Virus record (IMG/VR): IMGVR_UViG_3300046000_009403
Coordinates: 1-45,172 of that record
DNA length: 45,172 nucleotides
Source: a virus
Strand: one strand, 5' to 3'
Positions 1 through 7,792 of this stretch are shown piece by piece (positions within the stretch are counted from its first letter, which is position 1; the number at the start of each line of letters is the position of its first letter). A model generated the notes under the pieces. It saw only the letters and a program-made list of their open reading frames with translations. It made no database searches and was not told the DNA's origin. Position numbers and translations under genes: made by a program.

Positions 1-2253
1 GGACTCAGGATCAAATGATTGAGCTTGTAGTTGAGCTACTTCCAGTTTAGTTTCTCTGTCTGTATCTATCTTATACCTTTCTAGTTCTAGGCGTGCAGCT
101 TCTAACCTTACTTTTCTATCTTCTATTTCTTGTGCTGACTGCTCTAATTGTTGTCTTATCTGTTGTTCTTGTTTCTGTGCTTCAGCTGCTTTCTCTTCAC
201 GTTGTTTTTCACGTAACTTAAGTTTGGCTGTTGCATTAGATATAGATTCATTTTGGTAAATCTCCAATACATCAGAAAGAGTGGCTGTACCATTTTGCAT
301 TGCAACTTGGAATAAGCCTTCAATTTTCTGCATTATTACTGCATCGTTAGAAGAATTAGTTACATGTAAGTCAAATTCTGAAGCTTGTATAGCTGTAAGT
401 TCTTCATCAGTTAAAACTAATGTAGTTAAGTCGTCTAGGATATACTGAAACTTCTTGGGGTTCTCTTTGAATTGCTGTATAGAGATATTCATTACTTTAC
501 GTAAAGTACGTAATTTAAACTTGTCATTCAACCTGAACCATTTTTCAGTTATATGAGAAGACTGAGTTACAGATCTTTCTACGTTACCTACTAATTCTCT
601 ATTCTGTATAGCTCCTTGTCTTTGTTGAGTTATACCAGTTACTTGATCCATACTTTGTAGTGTGGTATCTATAAGATTACCTATAACTGAAAGTGGGCCA
701 TTCTGAGCTGCTGAAATGATGTTAGCTCCTACTGTATTGTTTATTTGTCCTGCTGCTTTACCTGCCAATGCTCCATTGTCTATTTCAGCAGTAGGGTCAA
801 GAGGTATGGTAGCAGTAGTCTGCATGTAATTGATAAACTCTTCAAGATTCATGTTATCAGGCATCATTGAAGTAGGAAATACCAACATGTCAGGTAACAT
901 TAAGGAAGTTAAATGTTTCTTCTTGAAATAGAGTACATCTAACATATAATCAAAAGGTTTACAAATATCCATAAGGCTTTGTGCCTTTGAAGTATTTGTA
1001 TTATATATCTGTATAGTAACAGGAGGCTCTTGACGTGAGATATTATCTAAAGATGTAGAAAGGAATGGTACAGGTTCTATCTTTACGTATATATCGTAGC
1101 CAATCTTAAAACCTCTCCACCATTCATTTACCCACATTTCTTTTACTATCTCTTCACCTACTAGTTTATTAGGTTTGTACTTTTGGTGTACATACTTTTC
1201 TTCTTCCAGTCCTGTTTCTTCGTTGAAAGACTTAAGTAGTTTTACTTTTCTTTTTGATTTCCACAAGCAATGTACAACACGCATGTTACCATTTACATCT
1301 ATGTTAGTTGCAAATAGTGTTCTTTCTAATTCAGATACAGGGAATATACCTGAAGCTGTAATAGAATTATCAGGTATAGCTAATTCACCTACAGGGCCAT
1401 AAGTAGGGTAAGTCCAACCAGATGTACCACCAAAAGGCGAGATACCTTTAAAGGCTTGTAGTTTAGCAATGGCTTCTGTATCTAAGTAGGCGTGGAAATT
1501 GTCTAATACATTTGATACTGTTTGGTAACTTACCTCTACTAGTGCCTCAAGTCCTGATTCATCAATGGATTCAGCTGACATTATGGTAAAGATTTTTGTT
1601 GGGTCTCCTTTTCTTATGAAAAGTTCTTTACCTAATGCTTCTGTAAATACTATCTGTTCACCTGCAATCAGCGCATCTTCAAATGCCCTGTTAAATATTG
1701 TATCTAAATCTTGTTGTTTGTAATAATACTTTAATATCTTTTGAGCTCCTGACTCTGCTACATCTTGCCATTCATAGTTCATGTAATCAGAAAGCCTTTG
1801 TAATCTTGCTTGAGCTTCTTCTTCAGGTAGGTTACCTTGTAACATATCTACAAGTTCTTGCTTTACCCTACCCATCATTCTTTGTTCTTTTCCTGAGATA
1901 CCTTCAGCATCATTATTACTTAAGGTAACTCTCCAATCAAACCTACGGTTCATGTGCTCACCTACTAATAGGTCTATTTTGGCATTACCAAAGCCCATGT
2001 GTTCTAGCCTTGCAGGAAAAGAATTTAATCCTAGCCCATGTGGGTCTAGTATCTTCTCAAAATCTGCTTGGTTTATTACTCCTCTTTTTAGATTATAGTT
2101 GTTGAACTTATTATAAAGAGTTGGGCGTAATTGACGATTCTCAAACATAATGATGTTTTCAAAAGCATCCATGTTATTCTTCTGCCATTCTTTAGTAGCC
2201 TTCTTTTCATCAGACACCATCTGGTCTGGGAGTAATTTTACTTGTCCTAACAT
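1..2253 (-). CDS. Portal protein, crAss-like (partial, C-terminus beyond window)
   Basis: The frame is open for 751 codons from the ATG at 2253 to the window edge with no stop, so the C-terminus is missing. The portal forms the dodecameric ring at the capsid vertex through which DNA is packaged. Recognition rests on its place one base after the terL stop and on crAss-portal-like segments: an N-terminal region with GLGLNSFPARLEHMG, a middle with several tryptophans (WVNEWWRGFKIGYDIYVK), and a helical stem region with QSMDQVTGITQQRQG followed by ELVGNVERSVTQSSHITE. The last 90 or so residues in view are a charged, glutamine-rich coiled coil (EEKAAEAQKQEQQIRQQLEQ), as expected for the barrel or tail-proximal extension. 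Family assignment is from recall of crAss portals; no search was run. Confidence 0.85.
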   Translation of the reverse strand, partial: MLGQVKLLPDQMVSDEKKATKEWQKNNMDAFENIIMFENRQLRPTLYNKFNNYNLKRGVINQADFEKILDPHGLGLNSFPARLEHMGFGNAKIDLLVGEHMNRRFDWRVTLSNNDAEGISGKEQRMMGRVKQELVDMLQGNLPEEEAQARLQRLSDYMNYEWQDVAESGAQKILKYYYKQQDLDTIFNRAFEDALIAGEQIVFTEALGKELFIRKGDPTKIFTIMSAESIDESGLEALVEVSYQTVSNVLDNFHAYLDTEAIAKLQAFKGISPFGGTSGWTYPTYGPVGELAIPDNSITASGIFPVSELERTLFATNIDVNGNMRVVHCLWKSKRKVKLLKSFNEETGLEEEKYVHQKYKPNKLVGEEIVKEMWVNEWWRGFKIGYDIYVKIEPVPFLSTSLDNISRQEPPVTIQIYNTNTSKAQSLMDICKPFDYMLDVLYFKKKHLTSLMLPDMLVFPTSMMPDNMNLEEFINYMQTTATIPLDPTAEIDNGALAGKAAGQINNTVGANIISAAQNGPLSVIGNLIDTTLQSMDQVTGITQQRQGAIQNRELVGNVERSVTQSSHITEKWFRLNDKFKLRTLRKVMNISIQQFKENPKKFQYILDDLTTLVLTDEELTAIQASEFDLHVTNSSNDAVIMQKIEGLFQVAMQNGTATLSDVLEIYQNESISNATAKLKLREKQREEKAAEAQKQEQQIRQQLEQSAQEIEDRKVRLEAARLELERYKIDTDRETKLEVAQLQAQSFDPES

Positions 2254-4263
2254 TTATCTGTATTTCTCAAATGTTTCAAAATCTTCTTTATCGAAAATGT
2301 CTGTTAACTTCCTTTGTACTTTAAACTTAGTAAAAAAGTTACCAAATTTATTTGACTTGGGCTTTTTCCTTTCTTCTGCAACATCATCTGTAAGGTCTTC
2401 CCTGTACAAAAATAACATGTTCATTGCGGATACTCTATCAAAGTTACCATCCTTATTCCAGTTTATAACTTCTTTTAAGTAACCCACAGATCTTATTGAA
2501 TCTATCTTTTTGGAGCCTGTAGTTAAATCTAAGTCAGCTAACATCCAGGTTTTTTGTGATTCTCTTCCTCTTTTGTTTACATCTTCAGTTGGCTTTATAC
2601 CTTTTGAAGTATCCAATCCTTCTCTCCAAGTATTTCTATCTCGTAAGTAGCTTGGAGTATCAGCTAGCAAGTATAGTTGTTGTTTCCTTTCAAAGAACTT
2701 GTACATCAGAGTTACTGAAGCTTCATACATTGCTGTTGCATTGTACCACACCAATATTCTTCTGCAAGTTTCATAGAAATCTTCTGCTCTTTCAGGACGT
2801 GCTGTATACTCACATACAATCCTGTCAGTCCATAAGTCCATTATAAACATACAACCAACTGATTCAGAGTTTGTTGTCTGATCTTGATTGTAAGGGTCAA
2901 TACCTCCTATGTACCTGTTGCGTGGTACAACCATTGTATTCTTATCCTGTTGAGGTAGTTCAAATACTTCTATGTAATTTATGGTAGGGTCTAATATAGG
3001 CCAATCTCTTTGAGGTTGAGCATCTTGTACATCAGTCCATTTAATTACTTTATCTTCATTATACTCTAATCTACCAACATTATGCTTTCCTAATTCTTTA
3101 TCATTGAATAGTTCTGAAAGTCTTTTCTTTGCTTCAGTTATCGGAAAGTAAGTTCCCTTTGTACGAAGCATTGCTTCTTCAGGTGTAATTGGATCTTCAG
3201 CTGCCATTTTAAGCAGTGTCTTATTATCTACACCTAATTTTTTCTTTTCTGCCCTTTGGTTAAGTATGTAATCCCTTGCCTCTGTTTCTTTTGAATTTCC
3301 ACAGTCATCTATAAAACCAAGATAATTTTTGTACGCAGGAAAGAAGAAACAACACGGTTGAGAAGATTTAGATTCTTCCCATACATTCTTTATTGCGTGA
3401 AATCCGTATGCATCAGGTTTGTAGAATACAGTTTCCATTGCTGCAAATCCTGGGCCTTCATCACCACCTGTACCAAAAGCTAATATGGTTCCTATCTTTA
3501 GAGTACCTTCCAAAATACATTTACGTATGATAGGTATTGCATCAAGTAAGTTAGGAAATGAACCTGCTTCCTCTACAATGATCAATTGTCCTTTCTTACC
3601 CCTTAGTTTCTGTGGATCATCAAGTACTACTGCTGCAATGTTAGATTTATACCCTTTTTCTATTATCTGTCCATTTACATTTTCTAAGTAACTTGCCCTT
3701 ATGTGGTCAGCTTTATTTATCTTTTGACGTAGTTTACCAAAAGGTGTATGTTCAGACATGTGGTCAACATTCTGAAATATCTTAGTCATAGTAGAGTCAG
3801 CTCCTAAGATGTATTGCTTGGTTGCTGCTATTACATATGTATTACTATTCCTTACAAAATGGTATAACCTTGATGCACAGCTAGCTGCATAATATGATAA
3901 ACCTTTCCTACGACCTTTTAATATAAAGCAATCTCTTTTGTTCTTCTTTGCTTCCTGATAATATGTATCTACTTCAATAGTTCCGTCCCATGTATCAGGA
4001 GCACCCATAAGAGTATAGGTAATACCATCTTTCTCTACAGTTTTGTCCATTATACTATAATTGAAATAATAGTATAGTTCTCCTGTAATGAATTTGTTAG
4101 GTAAATATTCGTAACCTTTTAATATACGCTCTTGTTCTCTTTGCCAGAATTGCATCCAGCGAGAGTTTGGTGTACGTGATTCAGGAAAAGGACAATATGT
4201 TTTGTACTCTTCAAAGTGCCTACGTACTTCAGTAAAAGCTAATATATCTTCTTGTGTAAGCAT
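2254..4263 (-). CDS. terL: Terminase large subunit (TerL)
   Basis: 669 residues. This is the ATPase-nuclease motor that packages phage DNA. The N-terminal ATPase has an adenine-proximal aromatic segment (WQREQERILKGYEYLPNK), a variant Walker A at about residues 95-105 (LKGRRKGLSYYAAS) and a Walker B with catalytic acidic pair (GQLIIVEEAGSF, about residues 225-237). The C-terminal RNase H-fold nuclease shows RYIGGIDPYNQD (first metal-binding Asp) and later MFIMDLWTDRIVCEY. The variant Walker A with KGRRKG and the length fit crAss-like TerL. The ATG at 4263 overlaps the upstream gene's stop, and its own stop abuts the portal ATG, so translational coupling is likely. No small terminase subunit is identifiable with confidence; the winged-helix-like gene at 5438-5932 is a possible candidate only by position. 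Confidence 0.92.
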   Translation of the reverse strand: MLTQEDILAFTEVRRHFEEYKTYCPFPESRTPNSRWMQFWQREQERILKGYEYLPNKFITGELYYYFNYSIMDKTVEKDGITYTLMGAPDTWDGTIEVDTYYQEAKKNKRDCFILKGRRKGLSYYAASCASRLYHFVRNSNTYVIAATKQYILGADSTMTKIFQNVDHMSEHTPFGKLRQKINKADHIRASYLENVNGQIIEKGYKSNIAAVVLDDPQKLRGKKGQLIIVEEAGSFPNLLDAIPIIRKCILEGTLKIGTILAFGTGGDEGPGFAAMETVFYKPDAYGFHAIKNVWEESKSSQPCCFFFPAYKNYLGFIDDCGNSKETEARDYILNQRAEKKKLGVDNKTLLKMAAEDPITPEEAMLRTKGTYFPITEAKKRLSELFNDKELGKHNVGRLEYNEDKVIKWTDVQDAQPQRDWPILDPTINYIEVFELPQQDKNTMVVPRNRYIGGIDPYNQDQTTNSESVGCMFIMDLWTDRIVCEYTARPERAEDFYETCRRILVWYNATAMYEASVTLMYKFFERKQQLYLLADTPSYLRDRNTWREGLDTSKGIKPTEDVNKRGRESQKTWMLADLDLTTGSKKIDSIRSVGYLKEVINWNKDGNFDRVSAMNMLFLYREDLTDDVAEERKKPKSNKFGNFFTKFKVQRKLTDIFDKEDFETFEKYR

Positions 4264-4547
4264 TATCTAATTTTCCAATTCTTTAAGTCTTTATTTACTA
4301 TAATCTCTAGGTATACTCCATTGTAATTTTGAAATCTATAGAATGTTCCAGGCGGCAATTTGTAAATGGGTTCTACACCATTCATTGGTTTATATGGCGT
4401 TGTATTATTTTCTATTTCTCTTGCAAAAGTTTTATACTCTTCATGGGTACATTCTATTGTTAAATAATCTATATTATCTTCTTTTTTACCTAAATTGTTG
4501 GCCACTGCGTGGTCTATTATTTCTTGTAATTTCATATTAATCTTCAA
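4263..4547 (-). CDS. Hypothetical protein, 94 aa
   Basis: Not recognised. A small soluble protein with a helical N-terminal half (LQEIIDHAVANNLG) and a likely beta-rich C-terminal half (GTFYRFQNYNGVYLEIIVN). The ATG at 4547 overlaps the upstream gene by 11 bases; an internal ATG four codons later (4535) would shorten that overlap and is an equally possible start. It directly precedes terL with a one-base stop/start overlap, so it is co-translated with packaging genes and may serve in packaging or head assembly, but nothing in the sequence proves that. Confidence 0.7.
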   Translation of the reverse strand: MKINMKLQEIIDHAVANNLGKKEDNIDYLTIECTHEEYKTFAREIENNTTPYKPMNGVEPIYKLPPGTFYRFQNYNGVYLEIIVNKDLKNWKIR

Positions 4548-5082
4548 ATGATGATTTATGTGCTCCTCCCCTTAGATTAGGGTCTTGAGTTAATTCTACC
4601 TGTACTTGTTTTTCCATTTCTATAATCTTCTTTATAGTCTCAGGAAAATCTGCAATGGTTTTCTGTAATTGAGAAGTATTGTATACTTGTCCTCCTAATT
4701 TAGTCCTTTCTGCAAGGTCTATCTTTTCTAAGTAATCTGCTATCTTCATTGCAGTCTTCTTTACAGACTCTAAGTATTTAAGAGAGAATGATGATTCATT
4801 CTGTATTTCTTCATATAACTTTGCTGCTGCTAAAACTAGTTCATCAGCTTTCTGTTTATTATCGTATACTTCTTTTTCTAAAGTAAGTATCTTATCTTCA
4901 GTTGGTAGCTTTTTAAAAGTACTTTGCCAGTCAGCAAAGAAATACACAAAAGACAAGTCTAGTTTAGCCCTGTCTTTATTTTTTGTTTTATCCCTTTCCC
5001 ATATATCTCTGAATACTTTTAATCCAAGTGCTTCAGGAGTTATACTACAAAGATGATTGTTTTCTAGCTTCAATAACTTCAT
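4537..5082 (-). CDS. Hypothetical helical/coiled-coil protein, 181 aa
   Basis: Not recognised. Almost the whole chain looks alpha-helical, with heptad-like runs such as DKILTLEKEVYDNKQKADEL and MKIADYLEKIDLAERTKLGG, and a short tail ending in LRGGAHKSSFED. The N-terminus overlaps the end of the HU/IHF-like gene by 38 bases in another frame, and the C-terminus overlaps the next gene by 11 bases, so it sits in a translationally coupled chain leading to terL. A structural or packaging accessory role is inferred from this position only. Confidence 0.7.
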   Translation of the reverse strand: MKLLKLENNHLCSITPEALGLKVFRDIWERDKTKNKDRAKLDLSFVYFFADWQSTFKKLPTEDKILTLEKEVYDNKQKADELVLAAAKLYEEIQNESSFSLKYLESVKKTAMKIADYLEKIDLAERTKLGGQVYNTSQLQKTIADFPETIKKIIEMEKQVQVELTQDPNLRGGAHKSSFED

Positions 5083-5293
5083 GTACTTTTTCTATTTTTT
5101 GGTAGTTAGGGCAAAACTCTCCTAACTTAGGCATGTATATTTCCACAAACCCTTCTTCGTAGGAAGAGCTTGTAATCTTTTCTTTTATGTTAGAAAAATA
5201 AGCAGATACTACTTCAAGCGCTTCTGCTTTAGTAATATTACATCTCTTTGCATGTTTCTCTACTAGTCTTTCTAGTCTATAGTCCAGTTTCAT
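5045..5293 (-). CDS. HU/IHF-like small DNA-binding protein (tentative)
   Basis: 82 residues, near the usual 90-100 of HU/IHF. The pattern of the N-terminal half matches the helical dimerisation part of the family: a helix, then ITKAEALEVVSAYFSNIKEKI, followed by a beta strand and the GxF-like turn VEIYMPKLGEFCPNY, which parallels the HU stretch that reads v-x-l-x-g-f-G-x-F. The positively charged DNA-embracing arm is short or missing, since the protein ends soon after. From memory, crAss-like phages often carry IHF-like subunits near their head genes. A degenerate family member or a chance likeness are both possible. The start ATG at 5293 lies inside the preceding 53-codon gene. Confidence 0.5.
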   Translation of the reverse strand: MKLDYRLERLVEKHAKRCNITKAEALEVVSAYFSNIKEKITSSSYEEGFVEIYMPKLGEFCPNYQKIEKVHEVIEARKQSSL

Positions 5294-5438
5294 TTGTAGG
5301 AAATTTATCTATAAGCACTACTCCCTCCTCTAGTTCAGGGTGCTCTAAAGATTCTAAATGTTTTATGTAATCTTCAACTGACATAGTTTCAGGAATTTTA
5401 CGTAAATCAAATGCTAGTATTTTATCTTCTGGTATCAT
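5277..5438 (-). CDS. Hypothetical small acidic protein, 53 aa
   Basis: Not recognised. ATG at 5438 overlaps the stop of the upstream gene by one base, and its own TAG at 5277-5279 lies 17 bases inside the HU/IHF-like gene. That chained overlap, plus a sensible composition (MIPEDKILAFDLRKIPETM, then EDYIKHLESLEHPELEEG), argues that it is a real gene that fills the only gap in this stretch. Confidence 0.6.
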   Translation of the reverse strand: MIPEDKILAFDLRKIPETMSVEDYIKHLESLEHPELEEGVVLIDKFPTNETGL

Positions 5439-5932
5439 TATATAAAATCTTGGTCTTCATCTGTGAAAGTACCTATGGTAGATACTTCAGGTACTTCTAA
5501 TACTTCATCTACAAAAGCATCAAAAGAAGGTTTATCTTCTTTAGGCTCTGCTTTTAATGTAGTTTCTTTTAGGGTCATTGTAAAACGTATTTCTAGTTTA
5601 TCGTCTATTGTTATTACTACTTTATTAGACAAGACATTGTTTGTGATAATACCTTTCTTTCTCAGTTTGTTTAGGTAAGTCTCAAACTTCTGTGAGTCTA
5701 TGTCAAATTCTTCCCTTATTTTTTTCTTTGTAGAAGAAGAAAACAATAGGTCATACCTTATTTCATCTGACTTTATTTCAGCTGCGTAAAAGTTATTATA
5801 ATACACAAGATAAGATAATACCTCTAGCTCTGAATCAGTTAGCTGTTCAGGGAGAGTCCAATTTATTGCTTTTAGGTAAGCTAAAAACAACTCTTGTTTA
5901 TTTTTTACCTTTATATTAAAGGGCTTTATCAT
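5438..5932 (-). CDS. Winged-helix-like protein, 164 aa
   Basis: Residues 30-100 look like a winged helix-turn-helix: LTDSELEVLSYLVYY, a second helix, then SQKFETYLNKLRKKGII followed by a short beta hairpin with VVITIDD. The C-terminal third is acidic and probably disordered (EPKEDKPSFDAFVDEVLEVP). It lies a few small genes upstream of terL. A DNA-binding role is inferred from the fold; it could be a regulator of the late genes or a terminase small subunit, but neither is shown. It overlaps its upstream neighbour by 17 bases. Confidence 0.6.
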   Translation of the reverse strand: MIKPFNIKVKNKQELFLAYLKAINWTLPEQLTDSELEVLSYLVYYNNFYAAEIKSDEIRYDLLFSSSTKKKIREEFDIDSQKFETYLNKLRKKGIITNNVLSNKVVITIDDKLEIRFTMTLKETTLKAEPKEDKPSFDAFVDEVLEVPEVSTIGTFTDEDQDFI

Positions 5933-6338
5933 CGTTTATTTCTTGTAAGTAGAGTTTAAATGTTATGCCATTTACTACTAATTTATTCTTGTCTGGACAA
6001 ATATCAGGATATTCTGTCATATACGCAAGTAATAAATCTTTAAACTCTGCTGTTGTAACAAATACCTTTACAGGTATATTTTTCTTTTCTTGTAGGGAGT
6101 GCTCTTTTATTTGGGCATACGTAAGGTGATACTTATATCTTCCTTGCAGGTAAAACTCGAATTGCAGTGTATAGGAAGGATCTGTTTCTTGTAGGTAGAT
6201 TTCTTCAAGTACTACATAATGTAACTCATTAGCAGCCATCTCCTCTTTCCAATCTTCAAGTTCCTGTAGAAATTCTACCTTAAACTCTTCTAACTTATTG
6301 TAGTCTTCAAAGTAGTTCCTAATTACCTTTGTGCGCAT
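5916..6338 (-). CDS. Hypothetical protein, 140 aa
   Basis: Not recognised. Mixed alpha/beta and rather acidic; the N-terminal helix (YNKLEEFKVEFLQELEDWKE) is followed by strands (HYVVLEEIYLQ, YTLQFEFYLQGRYKYHLT) and a C-terminal hairpin (KLVVNGITFKLYLQE). No membrane segment or signal peptide. Overlaps both neighbours by about 20 bases, so it is part of the leftward coupled chain. Confidence 0.7.
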   Translation of the reverse strand: MRTKVIRNYFEDYNKLEEFKVEFLQELEDWKEEMAANELHYVVLEEIYLQETDPSYTLQFEFYLQGRYKYHLTYAQIKEHSLQEKKNIPVKVFVTTAEFKDLLLAYMTEYPDICPDKNKLVVNGITFKLYLQEINDDKAL

Positions 6339-6615
6339 GAAATCCTACTGTTTTACCTTGTGTATGCTGCTCTTTCATTTCTGAAATTACTTTTACCGTG
6401 TGTTTTACTGTGGCTACTCCAAAATCCTGTATAAATACCTGACATCTATCTTTGTATGGTTTACCTGTTCGTATGTTTATTACTTCTGCATGTATGCCTA
6501 ACTGTGCTGGTTGGCAATATATCTTAAAAGATACATTCCTTTTCCAAAGTATTTCTATGGGCCCTTCTTCTGTTAGCTTGGTTTTATACAGGTCTGTTAT
6601 TCCTCTGAGTTCCAT
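6319..6615 (-). CDS. Hypothetical beta-rich protein, 98 aa
   Basis: Not recognised. Strand-rich in the middle (FKIYCQPAQLGIHAEVINIR) with a C-terminal helix (VKHTVKVISEMKEQH) and a tail rich in His and Gly. Start at the ATG at 6615, 19 bases inside the preceding 60-codon gene. It may be a small virion or regulatory protein; no function is visible. Confidence 0.65.
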   Translation of the reverse strand: MELRGITDLYKTKLTEEGPIEILWKRNVSFKIYCQPAQLGIHAEVINIRTGKPYKDRCQVFIQDFGVATVKHTVKVISEMKEQHTQGKTVGFHAHKGN

Positions 6616-6779
6616 ACAGTAACAACTAAAAAGTGTTTATCTTCAAGGCTAAAAGTTTCTGTTAAGTAATGTTCACCTTCAAGCATACAGGTTTGGAATA
6701 TCTTTTCTACGTTAAGCGTAGCTTTGATAAGTCCTGTTACTGATTCACATTCTATAGAGAAAACTCTTGGCATTGTCAT
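6597..6779 (-). CDS. Hypothetical small protein, 60 aa
   Basis: Not recognised. First gene after the terminator at 6820-6850, so it probably opens a new leftward transcript or is reached by read-through. There are two possible starts (ATG at 6779 and two codons later at 6773). A sequence TATATTTA reads on the minus strand shortly before the ATG (close to the Bacteroidota -7 motif TAnnTTTG), but no convincing -33 element precedes it. Confidence 0.6.
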   Translation of the reverse strand: MTMPRVFSIECESVTGLIKATLNVEKIFQTCMLEGEHYLTETFSLEDKHFLVVTVWNSEE

Positions 6780-6819
6780 AAGGTAAATATACGAAATAGT
6801 TTTTAATTAGTTGCATAAG

Positions 6820-6850
6820 CAAAAAGAGCTACCTTTTTATGATAGCTCTA
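6820..6850 (-). terminator. Intrinsic terminator after the tad2-like gene
   Basis: On the minus strand a 7-bp perfect stem, AGAGCTA (6849-6843) paired with TAGCTCT (6831-6825), with an 11-base loop, is followed by five T residues. It lies directly after the stop of the Tad2-like gene and would end the groEL-groES-tad2 transcript. Confidence 0.75.
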
Positions 6851-6866
6851 ATTGTTTTTAACTCTT

Positions 6867-7166
6867 CTAAGATATTTTCTTAAACTCCTTAAAGGCATGC
6901 CAATCTTCTGCTAACATATCAGATTGAGATGCTAACCAACCTGTAAGTACTTCACCTGTTGCTGTTAACATTCCGATACTCCCTAAACAAGGTAACGTAT
7001 CTCTATCTCCAAAAACTGAAAGTAGCATTGGGTCTTTAATCCATTCTTTTTTTACTTCTGTTGCTGGTAGTAGCCATAAATACATATTTTTACCATTCCA
7101 ACCTGCTCTATATACTTTAGAGCCTTCTTTCATTGCTTCAATTGCTTGTCCAAAATTCATGTTCAT
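6867..7166 (-). CDS. Tad2-like (DUF2829) anti-Thoeris protein
   Basis: 99 residues, the normal size for the Tad2/DUF2829 family. The family signature is plain at both ends: an N-terminal FGQAIEAMKEGSKVYRAGWN with GKNMYLWLLP, and a C-terminal ATGEVLTGWLASQSDMLAED followed by W. Characterised Tad2 proteins are small oligomers that bind and sequester the cyclic ADP-ribose-type signal made by Thoeris ThsB, and so stop ThsA activation. Here a middle segment, LPCLGSIGMLTATG, replaces the commoner lysine-rich loop, so ligand specificity may differ. It is the last gene before a terminator, downstream of groEL and groES. An internal ATG two codons later is an alternative start. Family assignment is strong; activity is inferred. 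Confidence 0.85.
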   Translation of the reverse strand: MNMNFGQAIEAMKEGSKVYRAGWNGKNMYLWLLPATEVKKEWIKDPMLLSVFGDRDTLPCLGSIGMLTATGEVLTGWLASQSDMLAEDWHAFKEFKKIS

Positions 7167-7177
7167 TAGTTTTAAAT

Positions 7178-7513
7178 TTATACTAGTGGATAATCTTCTA
7201 CATCTATATTGAAAAATCCTTCACTATCTCTGGTAAAAGAGATTTTTCTTCTTTCGGGGAATTCTTCTTCTGGCTCTATTCCTTCTAAAGTAGTATTATA
7301 AATAGGTACTTGAGCTGTTTGCCAAGGAAAACAGATTGGGCTTTTATCTACAGTAATTCCTATCTTTGTAATATTAGAAAATTCAGATGTAGCACTAATA
7401 GTGTAATTTTCACGATTTTCTAATAACCAATCTAATAAATTATTTACTTTAGATTGTTCAAAGCCTTTTTCAATGAATACTTCTTTAGTTAACTCATTTA
7501 TTTTTAGTTTCAT
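7178..7513 (-). CDS. Hypothetical protein, 111 aa
   Basis: Not recognised. Possibly an alpha/beta protein with an N-terminal helix (LTKEVFIEKGFEQSKVNNLL) and strand-rich C-terminal half (RRKISFTRDSEGFFNIDVED). Its ATG overlaps the groES stop by four bases (ATGA type), and the tad2-like gene follows after 11 bases, so all three are co-transcribed. The genomic link to chaperonin and anti-defence genes is the only hint of role. Confidence 0.7.
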   Translation of the reverse strand: MKLKINELTKEVFIEKGFEQSKVNNLLDWLLENRENYTISATSEFSNITKIGITVDKSPICFPWQTAQVPIYNTTLEGIEPEEEFPERRKISFTRDSEGFFNIDVEDYPLV

Positions 7514-7785
7514 AGTTCAACAAATTTACAAATTACATCTCCTACCCGCATAAGCAAGTATGCATTATCTACCATAAGTAAAGGTACTCCTGTATTAGGG
7601 CTAAACTGTACTACATCTCCTACTTTTAAGGTAGTTACCTGTTCTGATACAGCTTTTACTATGCCTTGTGTTGCAGGTGGCATTTTACTTTCAGCTAAGA
7701 ATAACTCTGATTCTTGCTTTTCCACTATTGGTTCTATAATTACTCTTTCTCCAAGAGGTACTGGCGTTAAGTTTGGTGCTTTCAT
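7510..7785 (-). CDS. groES: Co-chaperonin GroES (Cpn10)
   Basis: 91 residues, close to the usual 95-97. GroES caps the GroEL ring as a heptamer. Visible marks: the N-terminal strand LTPVPLGERVIIEPI (matches the canonical rPLhDRVlVk start), a mobile-loop region around residues 20-35 (EKQESELFLAESKMPPATQG), the strand GIVKAVSEQ, KVGDVVQFSPNTG, and the C-terminal YLLMRVGDVICKFVEL, equivalent to the yLilresDIlAvl of bacterial GroES. It lies seven bases after the groEL stop, the usual partner arrangement but with groEL first, the reverse of the standard bacterial groES-groEL order. Confidence 0.92.
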   Translation of the reverse strand: MKAPNLTPVPLGERVIIEPIVEKQESELFLAESKMPPATQGIVKAVSEQVTTLKVGDVVQFSPNTGVPLLMVDNAYLLMRVGDVICKFVEL

Positions 7786-7792
7786 ATATATA

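Noticed and set aside
1175-2846. Plus-strand open frames opposite the portal and terL genes
   Set aside because: They are antisense shadows of strongly supported genes.
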